A stretch of DNA of 64,000 nt from Rhizosphaericola sp047606825 (lineage in GTDB: Bacteria; Bacteroidota; Bacteroidia; Chitinophagales; Chitinophagaceae). Both the position numbers and the translations under genes were made by a program. Location: contig JASGDY010000001.1 of assembly GCA_047606825.1 (NCBI GenBank), positions 1 through 64,000 of the forward strand, read 5' to 3'. Within the stretch, counting starts at the first letter, position 1; the number at the start of each line of letters is the position of its first letter. Under the pieces are notes generated by a model. That model was not told the origin of the DNA. It ran no database searches and saw nothing but the letters and a program-made list of their open reading frames with translations. Shown piece by piece: positions 18,508 to 26,107 of this stretch.

Positions 18508-19566
18508 ATGGTAGTCGATTACATCATCGTCGGACAAGGAATCAGCGGGACTTTCCTCAGTTATTGCCTGCACAGGGCGGGCAAGTCTTTTGTGGTGTTG
18601 GACAAGCCTGTTTCCCATACGGCATCACGTGTCGCGAGCGGCGTTGTCAATCCCGTGACGGGGCGGCGTATCGTCAAGACCTGGATGATTGACGAATTAT
18701 TGCCTTTTGCCCGAAAAGCGTACCAGGACATCAGTGATTTTTTGGGTGTTGCCGTTGTGGACGAGTGTTCCGTGTTGGAATTTCATCCGACAAGGCAGAT
18801 GCAGGATGCTTTTGAAAACCGGTTGGCGGAAGGTGCGGAATATCTTTCGAAAGTGGACAGCGACGAGTGGAAACAAGTGTTCAACTATCATTTTGGTATT
18901 GGGAAAGTCGCGCCCGCGCTGCATCTGGACTTGCAGGCTTTGCTTCATCGTTACCGTTCTTTTTTAGAAAAAGAAAACCTTTTGCGGGAAACCGTTTTTG
19001 ACGAAAACGATTTGCGGTTGACTCCCGACGGCGTGCAATACCAAGACCTGAAAGCCGACAAAATATTTTTCTGCGACGGTGTTGCCGGCATACGGCGTCC
19101 GTATTTTGACAAACTGCCTTTTGCGTTCAACAAAGGGGAAGCCATCATCGTGGAGATTCACGACCTGCCCAGCCAATACATTTACAAACAAGGTCTGAGC
19201 CTCGTGCCATGGAACCGCGAACGGCAACAGTTCTGGATTGGCTCGACCTATACTTGGGACTATGCCGACGTGTTGCCGACCTCGGCATTTGCGGAAAAAG
19301 TCAAATTTCAACTCGACAACTGGCTCAAGCTTCCCTACCGCTTGCTCGACCATTTTGCCGCCGAACGCCCCGCCAACGTGGAACGCCGTCCTTTTGTCGG
19401 GCTACATCCGCAGTTGCCGCAAATCGGCATTCTCAACGGCATGGGAACAAAAGGTTGTTCGCTTGTGCCATATTTTGCGCAACAGCTTGCTGACCATTTG
19501 GAAAAAGGAACGCCTATCGACCCATTGGCGGATGTCGGGAGGTTTGCACGGGTCTTGGCGAGGTAA
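18508..19566 (+). CDS. FAD-dependent amino-acid/glycine oxidase-type oxidoreductase
   Basis: 352 residues from the ATG at 18508, which directly precedes the Rossmann strand VVDYIIVGQGISG; its GQGISG (9-14) is the dinucleotide-binding turn. A longer in-frame opening from 18325 only reads through the end of metH. The middle and end (ERRPFVGLHPQ, NGMGTKGCSLVPYFAQ) match the DAO fold of D-amino-acid/glycine oxidases and related enzymes. The substrate is not readable. It lies 37 bases behind metH and may be cotranscribed. It is the last host-like gene before the A+T-rich cassette segment. Confidence 0.8.
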   Translation: MVVDYIIVGQGISGTFLSYCLHRAGKSFVVLDKPVSHTASRVASGVVNPVTGRRIVKTWMIDELLPFARKAYQDISDFLGVAVVDECSVLEFHPTRQMQDAFENRLAEGAEYLSKVDSDEWKQVFNYHFGIGKVAPALHLDLQALLHRYRSFLEKENLLRETVFDENDLRLTPDGVQYQDLKADKIFFCDGVAGIRRPYFDKLPFAFNKGEAIIVEIHDLPSQYIYKQGLSLVPWNRERQQFWIGSTYTWDYADVLPTSAFAEKVKFQLDNWLKLPYRLLDHFAAERPANVERRPFVGLHPQLPQIGILNGMGTKGCSLVPYFAQQLADHLEKGTPIDPLADVGRFARVLAR

Positions 19567-19689
19567 GAGAAGCACAGCATCGGTAGTTTAAAAAAACATA
19601 AAAAGTCCATTTGGCGATTTGTTGCAAAAAGCCACACAAACCTGTCCAGATTTGGATTATTTGCATAGTTTTGTTGCATATATAAACGA

Positions 19690-19699
19690 GTTGGCTGTA
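19690..19699 (+). other. Left core site of cassette 1
   Basis: The bases GTTGGCTGTA resemble an integron core site (GTTRRRY, one mismatch). They are the exact reverse complement of TACAGCCAAC at 20625-20634, the left end of the attC-like repeat that closes this unit. The predicted crossover is between G19690 and T19691. Confidence 0.5.
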
Positions 19700-19736
19700 T
19701 TTACTAAACCGACATCTCTAAGAAAATGATTGCATA

Positions 19737-20621
19737 ATGATAAAGAGAATTGAAACAGACTTATTGGAAATTGGTTATCGTGATTATGGCAACGCAAATG
19801 ACATTCCCGTAATTCTTTTACACGGATTTCCGTATGACATTAACGCTTTTAATGAAACTTCCGAGATATTAAGTAAAAATGGCTGTAGGGTATTGACACC
19901 GTTTCTACGAGGATTTGGAGAAACAAAATTCAAAAGCGAATTGACAATGCGTTCGGGGCAACAAGCAGCCCTTGCTCACGACATTATTGATTTTATGAAT
20001 GCTTTGCATATTGATAAAGCAATAATAGGTGGATATGATTGGGGAGGACGAGCATCTTGTATTGTTTCTGCATTATGGTCTGAAAGAATTTTGGGATTGG
20101 TTTCTGTTGGTGGTTACACTATTCAAAATATTGAAGCATCGAAAGAGCCTTCCTTTCCTAACTTTGAGCAACTCTATTGGTATCAATATTACTTTCACAG
20201 TGAAAGAGGACGAAAAGGTTTGGAAAAATACCGTAAAGAGCTATGCAAGATTTTATGGTCAGATTGGTCACCAAATTGGAAGTTTGACAACAATACTTAC
20301 GAAGTAACAGCACAATCATTTGAAAACTCAGATTTTGTAGATGTTGTAATTCACTCTTACAGACATAGATATGCTTTGGTAGGTGGTGACAAAAGGTATG
20401 ATGAAACCGAAAAAAGACTTGCAGACCTACCGGCAATAAGAGTTCCAACGATTGTCCTAGACCCGGGAAGCGATGGTGTTGTTCCACTAATTGGAAATGA
20501 AGATGATTCTGAATACTTTATCGGAAAATACAAAAGAAAGATTTTGCAAGGTATAGGACACAATTTACCACAAGAAGCTGCGGCTGATTTTGCCGAGGCA
20601 ATTTTGGAACTTAAAAATTAA
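19737..20621 (+). CDS. Alpha/beta-hydrolase, epoxide hydrolase/dehalogenase-like
   Basis: 294 residues with an alpha/beta-hydrolase fold. The oxyanion motif HGFP is at 29-32. The nucleophile elbow GGYDWGG has Asp101 instead of Ser, as in epoxide hydrolases and haloalkane dehalogenases. The acid is probably in DPGSDGVVP and the base in GIGHNLPQ near the C-terminus. It is more A+T-rich than neighbouring housekeeping genes. It is the sole gene of cassette 1: a core site lies 47 bases before its ATG and an attC-like repeat begins 3 bases after its stop. Substrate unknown. Confidence 0.82.
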   Translation: MIKRIETDLLEIGYRDYGNANDIPVILLHGFPYDINAFNETSEILSKNGCRVLTPFLRGFGETKFKSELTMRSGQQAALAHDIIDFMNALHIDKAIIGGYDWGGRASCIVSALWSERILGLVSVGGYTIQNIEASKEPSFPNFEQLYWYQYYFHSERGRKGLEKYRKELCKILWSDWSPNWKFDNNTYEVTAQSFENSDFVDVVIHSYRHRYALVGGDKRYDETEKRLADLPAIRVPTIVLDPGSDGVVPLIGNEDDSEYFIGKYKRKILQGIGHNLPQEAAADFAEAILELKN

Positions 20622-20624
20622 AAC

Positions 20625-20725
20625 TACAGCCAACAAGGGTCTTGCGTCAGGCGGGCTGGCGTTCAGTTTGGAAATTTCGTTCTGAAATTCCCGCCTGAAC
20701 GCTAAGCCCAGAACCGTTAGCTGTC
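20625..20725 (+). repeat. attC-like site 1 (end of cassette 1)
   Basis: A roughly 100-bp imperfect hairpin. The outer left arm TACAGCCAACAAGG faces the right arm CCGTTAGCTGTC. Inner arms GCGGGCTGGCGTTCAG and CTGAACGCtaaGCCC pair with a few bulges, and a further GGAAATTTC/GAAATT pair sits at the tip. The right core is GTTAGCT at 20716-20722 (one mismatch to GTTRRRY). The left end is the perfect complement of the start of cassette 1 for 10 bases. Size, bulged stem and core sites fit an integron attC recombination site. Confidence 0.65.
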
Positions 20726-20744
20726 ATTATACAAAACAACCCGT

Positions 20745-20963
20745 ATGAAAAAATCACTCTTTCTTTTAATCATAACCTTGATGACAAATTTATTATTTGC
20801 TCAAACCGAAAATTACAAAATTGCGATTGACAATTTCCAAGCGAATTATAACACTGAAAAATATGACGAAATTTTCAACGATTTTTCGTCTGAAATGAAA
20901 CAAGCATTACCACTTGAAAAAACGAAAGAGTTTTTAACAGGGTTAAAAAGCCCAATCGGATAA
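20745..20963 (+). pseudogene. Truncated secreted DUF3887-like protein, N-terminal remnant
   Basis: 72 residues with a signal peptide (to about residue 20, LLFAQ), then YKIAIDNFQANYNTEKYDEIF and an FLTGLKS stretch. This resembles the DUF3887 domain that precedes serine hydrolase domains in Bacteroidota proteins. The frame stops right after FLTGLKSPIG, where relatives would continue, and a different gene remnant begins in another frame. I read it as the 5' part of a gene joined by deletion to the next remnant. Confidence 0.45.
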
Positions 20964-21216
20964 AAAGAAGAAAGACTTCGAGGAAAATTGTTTTAGCAGT
21001 TGGGATAGTTCAAATAGAGAACTCATAAAATATGTAAAAGCAAATATGAACGATAAAAGTAGTTTTTATAACGAGGAAAGTACCTACACAATGTTAGATG
21101 ATTATGTGGTTGTGATTATGAAGTTTAGAGGGAAAAATTCATTTGGAAATATAGTGCTTAATAGTGTAAAAGCAAAGGTAAACTACGACTGCAAAGTCCT
21201 GGAAATAGTGGAGTAA
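20947..21216 (+). pseudogene. Headless 3' gene remnant
   Basis: A reading frame without an early start codon, open from after a TAA at 20944-20946 to the TAA at 21214-21216, about 89 residues. Its first in-frame ATG comes some 35 codons in. The text FEENCFSSWD, LIKYVKANMND and VVIMKFRGKNSFGN looks like a real conserved domain seen at the end of Bacteroidota proteins, which I cannot name. It overlaps the end of the preceding remnant in another frame, consistent with a deletion junction near 20950. Confidence 0.4.
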
Positions 21217-21241
21217 ATCTAAAATCAAAAAAATAAAAGGG

Positions 21242-21280
21242 AAAAGTTGTATTATTGTACAACTTTTTCTTGTACCTTTG
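21242..21280 (+). promoter_or_regulatory. Operator and promoter of the toxin-antitoxin pair
   Basis: A perfect 10-bp inverted repeat (AAAAGTTGTA at 21242-21251, TACAACTTTT at 21258-21267) lies just ahead of the -7 box TACCTTTG at 21273-21280. The ATG at 21288 follows by seven bases. A GTTG at 21246-21249 could be part of the -33 element. The placement suggests autoregulation by the HTH antitoxin, as in HigBA systems. Confidence 0.6.
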
Positions 21281-21287
21281 CGTTAAT

Positions 21288-21635
21288 ATGGAAAGTGAGA
21301 AAATAAGACACCTTTTTTTGTAAAAAGATTATTTCTCTGACTTTTACGAGAAACAAAAACAGAAAGTAAAAGAGAAAATTCTTTGGACATTTAAGGTAAT
21401 AGAAACCATACAACAAGTTCCGACAGAATACTTGAAACATCTTGAAGGAACTGACGGTTTGTATGAAATAAGAGTGCAAACAGGAAGCGATATTTTTAGG
21501 ATTTTCTGTTTTTTCGATGAACGAAAGTTGGTAGTATTAGCAAACGGATTTCAGAAGAAAAAGCAGAAAATACCAAAACAGGAAATTGAAAAAGCATTAA
21601 AAATAAAAGAAGAATATGAACACAACAAAAAATAA
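21288..21635 (+). pseudogene. RelE/HigB-type toxin gene interrupted by a stop codon
   Basis: From the ATG at 21288 the frame reads 11 codons, meets TAA at 21321-21323, then continues uninterrupted to 21635. The text after the stop, KDYFSDFYEKQ, LKHLEGTDGLYEIRVQ and IFRIFCFFDERKLVVLANGF, is a typical phage Gp49/HigB-like RelE-fold toxin of about 115 residues. Relatives have a tyrosine before KDYF, so one TAT-to-TAA change would explain it; the stop also follows a run of seven T. The only later ATG (21432) would make 67 residues without the first strand and helix. The toxin is probably inactive. It overlaps the antitoxin start by 20 bases. Confidence 0.65.
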
Positions 21636-21924
21636 AAACTTAAAATCTCTTGACCAATTTGTTGATGAACAATATGGCAAAAGAGGAACTAAAAAACGTG
21701 AAAACTTTGAGAAAGGGTACGAAGAGTTCAAACTCGGTTTCATTCTTCAACAAGCACGTCTTGAAAAAGGAATGACCCAAGAAGAGCTGGCTGAAAAAGT
21801 TGGCACGAACAAAGGTTATATTTCACGAGTTGAGAACAATATAAAAGACGTTCGTATTTCGACACTCCAAAAAATCATCGAAAAAGGATTTGGCGGACAC
21901 TTGGAATTAGCGATAAAAATGTAA
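21616..21924 (+). CDS. XRE-family antitoxin (HigA-like)
   Basis: 102 residues. An N-terminal arm (residues 1-40, rich in Lys and Glu) precedes an HTH_3/Cro-type domain: LQQARLEKGMTQEELAEKVG, the recognition helix NKGYISRVEN, then ISTLQKIIEKGF. It starts 20 bases inside the toxin frame, the usual translational coupling in toxin-first HigBA pairs. It should bind the toxin and the inverted repeat at 21242-21267. With the toxin broken, it is an orphan antitoxin. It is the last gene of cassette 2; the attC-like site starts four bases after its stop. Confidence 0.85.
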   Translation: MNTTKNKNLKSLDQFVDEQYGKRGTKKRENFEKGYEEFKLGFILQQARLEKGMTQEELAEKVGTNKGYISRVENNIKDVRISTLQKIIEKGFGGHLELAIKM

Positions 21925-21927
21925 TAC

Positions 21928-22069
21928 GTCTGCTAACAAGGTATTGCCAAAAGCGGGGCTGAACGGCTTCGATTGGACATTTGTGCAAGGTTCAATATTA
22001 GTGCTTCGATTCAACTGTTGTGCTAAAAATCCCCGCCTTCGGCAATACCCGAAATGTTAGGTCCTCTGC
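21928..22069 (+). repeat. attC-like site 2 (end of cassette 2)
   Basis: About 140 bp. The inner arms GGTATTGCC and AAGCGGGG pair with CCCCGCCTT and GGCAATACC. The right core GTTAGGT at 22056-22062 matches the integron consensus GTTRRRY exactly. The left end GTCTGCTAAC (21928-21937) is complementary in 8 of 10 positions to the start of its own unit, GTTAGCTGTC at 20716. It matches this repeat's right end only over the first five bases. Confidence 0.65.
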
Positions 22070-22112
22070 AAAGAATACCATTCTAACTAACATAATTACA
22101 AATACAGACAAA

Positions 22113-22877
22113 ATGATTAGACCCTATATTTTAGCAGAAACTAACTGGAAAAACGTCAAAGATTCAAAATACGATTTGGCAATATTTCCGTGGGGAGCAA
22201 CAGAAGCTCATAATTTCCATCTACCTTATGCCACAGATATTATTGAAGCAGACAATATTGCTTCTGAATCTGCGAAAATTGCTTGGGACAATGGAGCTAA
22301 GGTAATAGTTTTGCCAACTATACCTTTTGGAGTAAATACAGGTCAAACAGACATAAAATTGGATATGAATCTTAATCCAAGTACACAATTTGCAATTCTG
22401 AGCGACATAATAGAAGTGCTTCAACGAGCCGACATTTTTAAACTTTTAATTTTGAATAGTCATGGAGGAAATGACTTTAAATCAATAATCAGAGAGTTGG
22501 GACTAAAATTCCCAAAGATGTTCCTTAGTACTTGCAACTGGTTTCAAGCCTTAGACAAAAGAGAATTCTTTGAACATCAGGGCGACCATGCAGACGAGAT
22601 GGAAACGAGCCTACTTCTACATTTAAGTCCTCAATTAGTACTTCCATTGGAAGAGGCAGGTGATGGAAATGAGAAAAAGCATAAACTCAAAGAGTTTTCA
22701 GAAGGCTGGGCTTGGTCTGAGAGAAAATGGTCGCAAATTTCGGAGGACACGGGGACTGGAAACCCAAAGTTTTCAACAAAAGAGAAAGGAGAAAGATACT
22801 TTAAAGCTGTAACAGTAAAAATATCTAATTTTTTGATTGGCTTATCGAATGCAGATATAAATGAGTTATACGAGTAA
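22113..22877 (+). CDS. Creatininase-family amidohydrolase
   Basis: 254 residues from the ATG at 22113 (MIRPYILAETNW); the longer in-frame start at 22020 would begin inside the attC-like repeat. Family features: FPWGATEAHNFHLPYATD with metal-binding Glu, His and Asp, then NSHGGND, and GDHADEMETS with further ligands. The family includes creatinine amidohydrolase and enzymes of riboflavin, F420 and mycofactocin metabolism; this member's substrate is not evident. A+T-rich, sole gene of cassette 3, immediately followed by attC-like site 3. Confidence 0.85.
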   Translation: MIRPYILAETNWKNVKDSKYDLAIFPWGATEAHNFHLPYATDIIEADNIASESAKIAWDNGAKVIVLPTIPFGVNTGQTDIKLDMNLNPSTQFAILSDIIEVLQRADIFKLLILNSHGGNDFKSIIRELGLKFPKMFLSTCNWFQALDKREFFEHQGDHADEMETSLLLHLSPQLVLPLEEAGDGNEKKHKLKEFSEGWAWSERKWSQISEDTGTGNPKFSTKEKGERYFKAVTVKISNFLIGLSNADINELYE

Positions 22878-22881
22878 AAAA

Positions 22882-23015
22882 GCACAGCACCCAACACGGG
22901 TTTTCCGTCAGGCGGGCTGACGTGCAAACATGGGCTTTGTACGTCTAGTGAACTCTTGTAATAAGTTGAAACTTTGTATTCCGAAACTCGCCCGACTGTC
23001 CAGCCGAAACCATTC
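22882..23015 (+). repeat. attC-like site 3, right end degenerate
   Basis: The left end GCACAGCACCCAAC contains ACCCAAC, an exact match to the inverse core RYYYAAC, and is complementary in 11 of 14 positions to the start of cassette 3 (GTTAGGTCCTCTGC at 22056). The inner arm GGCGGGCTGACG has a partial partner in CTCGCCCGACTG. The right core, expected near 23007, reads ATTCCTG rather than GTTRRRY, so the end is decayed or truncated. A fragment of the palindromic element follows at once. Confidence 0.5.
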
Positions 23016-23397
23016 CTGCGGACTTTTCTTCTCCGTAAAGTCCCCGCCGCGGCGGGAGGCTGTGCTTGTCTCTATTATTGCAATGATAATGTATCAAATT
23101 CCCTTTCTTATACCATGTAAATATAGTTTTGGAATGCGCCTAATTGATAAGGTTTAAGAACCGGTCGGACAAATGGTTGTGTTTGGGTACGAGGTCAACC
23201 TTGTGGTGTACTTTTGTTTCGCGGTAGGCGACGATGTCTATGACACTACGCAGGGACGTATCGTTTATTTTCACTTTTTGCTTAGTCATAACATATTGAT
23301 ATATTAACTTACATTCATAAATCATAAATCTAAAACCATAAATCAATTTAACCTCCTATTTTCGCAGCATTCTTTATTCCAAAAAGTTATTGACAGC
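23016..23397. other. Intergenic region after the cassette segment
   Basis: Holds a degenerate palindrome copy (23024-23066) and then host-like sequence. A minus-strand frame from the ATG at 23289 to 23140 encodes 49 residues (KVHHKVDLVPKHNHLSDRFL near its end). It is host-like in composition and could be a gene remnant, but I do not recognise it and do not call it a gene. No clean promoter box seen ahead of 23398. Confidence 0.4.
23024..23066. repeat. Degenerate core of the MITE-like palindrome
   Basis: TTTTCTTCTCCG, then AGTCCCCGCCGCGGCGGGAG and CTGTGC follow the core of the elements at 25973 and 36542 with several changes, but the flanking halves and terminal repeats are absent. It abuts the decayed right end of attC-like site 3. 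Confidence 0.6.
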
Positions 23398-24225
23398 ATG
23401 AAAAGCCTTGCTTGGATATTGGCGTCAGCCTTGTTTTTGGGTGCGTGTAACGGCAACAATGCCAATACGGACGATAATACCGTTGCCACGACCGACAATG
23501 CCGATGCGCCCGCGATTCCTTATACGGTCATCAACATTTATCCGCATGATACGGCAGCCTATACTGAAGGCCTGTTTTTTTATGACGGCGAACTGTACGA
23601 AAGTACCGGAGGCTTTGGCAATGCGGAGGATGCGCACAAAAGTTTTATCGTAAAACGTGCTATCCAGGATGCAAAACCTTTGCAAAAAATGGATTTGACG
23701 CCCGGCATCTTCGGGGAAGGCATCAATATCATCAACGGCAAACTGTACCAGTTGACCTGGCAGGAGCACAAAGTCTTTGTCTATGACGCCAAGACATGGA
23801 GCAAGGTCGGCGGATTTAGCTGGCCGCAGGAAGGCTGGGGCATGACCAATGACGGCAAAAGCCTGATTATCTCCACGGGCAGCAGCAACTTGTATTACGT
23901 CAACCCCAATGATTTTTCCGTGGAAAAAATCGTCGGTGTGAACAACAATTACGGGCCTCTCAACAAAATCAACGAACTGGAATACGTGGATGGCATGATT
24001 TACGCCAATAGGTTTGAAACGAACACTATTTACAAAATAGACCCGACTACGGGTAAGGTCGTCGGCACGCTCGACCTGACCGACATCAATCCCAAGAACG
24101 GCATCAACTACAATGCTGGTTCGGACGGCAACAACGTACTGAACGGTATTGCCTACAACCCGGCGACCAAGACCTTTTTCGTGACGGGCAAAAACTGGCC
24201 TAAAATATTTGAAATCAGGCTTTAG
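23398..24225 (+). CDS. Glutaminyl-peptide cyclotransferase, lipoprotein
   Basis: 275 residues. The lipoprotein signal has lipobox LGAC with Cys17, followed by an Asn/Asp/Thr-rich linker to about residue 40. The rest is the five-bladed propeller of the plant/bacterial-type glutamine cyclotransferase: YTEGLFFYDGELYESTGG, GEGINIINGKLYQLTWQE, GWGMTNDGK, INELEYVDG and the end NGIAYNPATKTFFVTGKNWP. It forms pyroglutamate from N-terminal glutamine of peptides, here at a membrane anchored to the periplasm or surface. It stands alone between repeats. Confidence 0.92.
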   Translation: MKSLAWILASALFLGACNGNNANTDDNTVATTDNADAPAIPYTVINIYPHDTAAYTEGLFFYDGELYESTGGFGNAEDAHKSFIVKRAIQDAKPLQKMDLTPGIFGEGINIINGKLYQLTWQEHKVFVYDAKTWSKVGGFSWPQEGWGMTNDGKSLIISTGSSNLYYVNPNDFSVEKIVGVNNNYGPLNKINELEYVDGMIYANRFETNTIYKIDPTTGKVVGTLDLTDINPKNGINYNAGSDGNNVLNGIAYNPATKTFFVTGKNWPKIFEIRL

Positions 24226-24310
24226 CATATTTATGTCCGTACTGTAGGTTGTACAGAAATGTGCATTACACTCAGGCAATCAACATGTAAGTAAGTAATG
24301 AAAGCGTTTG

Positions 24311-24402
24311 CCGTCATTCCCGCGTAGGTGGGAATCTGATATACGGATACATAAGATTAGCGTCGCTGAACTAAAGTTCCCCGCTTACGCGGGAATGATG
24401 GT
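24311..24402. repeat. Palindromic repeat with ATTCCCGCG arms, copy 2
   Basis: Left arm CCGTCATTCCCGCGTAGGTG and right arm CGCTTACGCGGGAATGATGG form an inverted repeat around a 40-base spacer, like the copy at 15612-15672. It lies between the cyclotransferase and cca genes. A poor partial match (CCGTCATTCCGACGAGGG) is near 36458. Confidence 0.7.
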
Positions 24403-24481
24403 AAGAGGGTTCACTTTCTTCCATGCACGTTTTATCCCGCGTGAATATAATATTGAAATCAAGCTTTAGCGCAGCTTTTTC

Positions 24482-24489
24482 TACCTTTG
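24482..24489 (+). promoter_or_regulatory. -7 promoter box (TACCTTTG) of cca
   Basis: Exact TAnnTTTG match followed by C. It gives a leader of roughly 60 bases to the ATG at 24554. The in-frame ATG at 24497 lies only seven bases after the box and would be an almost leaderless start. Confidence 0.5.
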
Positions 24490-24553
24490 CAAGCCCTTGT
24501 GGCACGGAAATAATTTCCGTGACGGGGATTTGTTGTCTAATTTTGGTATTGAT

Positions 24554-25984
24554 ATGGATATTGTTTGCACGGATAAGGAAATGTTTTTGTTGAAGAAGAT
24601 AGCGGCGGCGGCCCGGACATTGGGCGTGCCGACTTATCTTATTGGCGGTTTTGTGCGGGACAAACTTTTGGGTCGTCCCTCCAAGGACATGGACATAGTG
24701 TGTGTGGGCGACGGCATCCGGTTGGCGGAGGCGGTTGCGGAGCGTTTCAACTCCAAACCTGCCGTCAATATCTTCAAGACCTACGGCACGGCACAGATTA
24801 AGCTGCACGATATAGAAATCGAATTTGTCGGTGCGCGAAAGGAAAGTTACCACAGCGACAGCCGCAATCCCGAAGTCGTTGCTGGCTCGTTGCAGGATGA
24901 CCAGGAACGCCGCGATTTTACGATTAACGCGTTGTCTATCAGCTTGAACGACGAAGATTTCGGCACCTTGATTGACCCGTTCAACGGGTTGAAGGATTTG
25001 ACGAAGAGACGCATCGTCACGCCGTTGGACCCTGACATTACGTTCAGCGACGACCCGCTGCGGATGTTGCGTGCGATACGGTTTGCGTCGCAGCTTGATT
25101 TTCGTATAGACCCCAAAACGTTCGAGGCGATACGGCGCAACGTTGAACGTATCCATATCATCAAACAGGAACGCATCACGGAGGAATGGAACAAAATCAT
25201 GCTTTCTAAAAAGCCGTCCGTCGGCCTCGAACTCTTGAGTGACAGTGGGCTTTTGGCGATTATTTTCCCCGCGTTGATGGCGATGCACGGCGCGGAAAAC
25301 ATGGAGGGCATCGGACACAAGGACAATTTTTACCATACGATACAGGTCGTGGACAATATCGCAGTCCACACCAAGGATTTGTGGCTGCGCTGGGCGGCGC
25401 TTTTGCATGACATAGGCAAGCCGGCGACCAAGAAATTTGAACACGGCAACGGCTGGACTTTCCATGGACATGAAGTCGTCGGCGCGCGGATGGTGCCCAA
25501 AATTTTTGCTAAAATGAAGCTTCCGACCAACGAGAAGATGAAATTTGTACAAAAATTGGTTGGTTTGCACATGCGTCCGGTCAGCCTCACCAAGGAAAAT
25601 ATCACGGACAGTGCCGTCCGTCGGCTTTTGTTTGACGCAGGTGAGGACGTGGACGCGTTGATGACGCTCTGCGAAGCCGACATCACAAGTAAAAATAAAG
25701 TCAAGGTCCGTCGTTACTTGCAGAATTTTGAACTGGTGCGCCAGCACATGGCCGAAGTAGAGGAAAAGGATAAAATACGCAACTGGCAACCGCCAATCTC
25801 TGGAGCGGTCATCATGGAGACATTTGGACTGGAACCTTGCCGTGAAGTCGGTGTCATCAAGGACGCTATCCGCGAGGCGATATTGGACGGCGTGATTCCC
25901 AACGAGTACGAGGCGGCGCACCGTTTCATGCTGGAAAAAGGCAGGGAGATAGGGCTTAAGGCGCAAGACTCAGAGACTGTTTGA
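24554..25984 (+). CDS. cca: CCA tRNA nucleotidyltransferase with HD domain
   Basis: 476 residues from the ATG at 24554 (MDIVCTDKEMF); the in-frame ATG at 24497 would add 19 residues lacking family similarity, though its closeness to the promoter box leaves it possible. The nucleotidyltransferase signature YLIGGFVRDKLLGRPSKDMD with the catalytic DMD is near the N-terminus. The RNA-binding region follows, and an HD phosphohydrolase domain has LLHDIGKPATKKFE near residue 285. It adds or repairs the CCA end of tRNAs. Its last codons and stop (GAG ACT GTT TGA) lie inside the end of MITE-like copy B, so the extreme C-terminus comes from the repeat. Confidence 0.93.
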   Translation: MDIVCTDKEMFLLKKIAAAARTLGVPTYLIGGFVRDKLLGRPSKDMDIVCVGDGIRLAEAVAERFNSKPAVNIFKTYGTAQIKLHDIEIEFVGARKESYHSDSRNPEVVAGSLQDDQERRDFTINALSISLNDEDFGTLIDPFNGLKDLTKRRIVTPLDPDITFSDDPLRMLRAIRFASQLDFRIDPKTFEAIRRNVERIHIIKQERITEEWNKIMLSKKPSVGLELLSDSGLLAIIFPALMAMHGAENMEGIGHKDNFYHTIQVVDNIAVHTKDLWLRWAALLHDIGKPATKKFEHGNGWTFHGHEVVGARMVPKIFAKMKLPTNEKMKFVQKLVGLHMRPVSLTKENITDSAVRRLLFDAGEDVDALMTLCEADITSKNKVKVRRYLQNFELVRQHMAEVEEKDKIRNWQPPISGAVIMETFGLEPCREVGVIKDAIREAILDGVIPNEYEAAHRFMLEKGREIGLKAQDSETV

Positions 25985-26107
25985 GTTAAGTTTTTCTGTA
26001 CGGTTTTATATGCTTCCAAGACATAAAAACGTGTATTCCTTCTCCGCACAGTCCCCGCCGCGGCGGGAGACTGTGCGGAGAAGAAAATAAATAACTCAAA
26101 CAGCTTC
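25973..26107 (-). repeat. MITE-like palindromic element, copy B
   Basis: Reverse-oriented full copy of the element at 8477. On the plus strand it starts GAGACTGTTTGAGTTAAG and ends ATAACTCAAACAGCTTC. The central palindrome is present with one arm altered to CTCCCGCCG. The first twelve bases overlap the 3' end of cca and supply its stop codon. Confidence 0.85.

Noticed and set aside
22020..22112. In-frame N-terminal extension of the creatininase-family protein
   Set aside because: The extension is encoded by the attC-like repeat and its flank, and the conserved N-terminus begins at 22113.
23425..24279. Long minus-strand open frame opposite the glutaminyl cyclase gene
   Set aside because: It is the shadow of a clear lipoprotein gene and shows no family motifs.
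24371..25966. A 531-codon minus-strand open frame opposite cca
   Set aside because: It mirrors a well-supported cca gene frame for frame, is rich in Arg, His and Val with no domain, and is a product of codon bias on the other strand.
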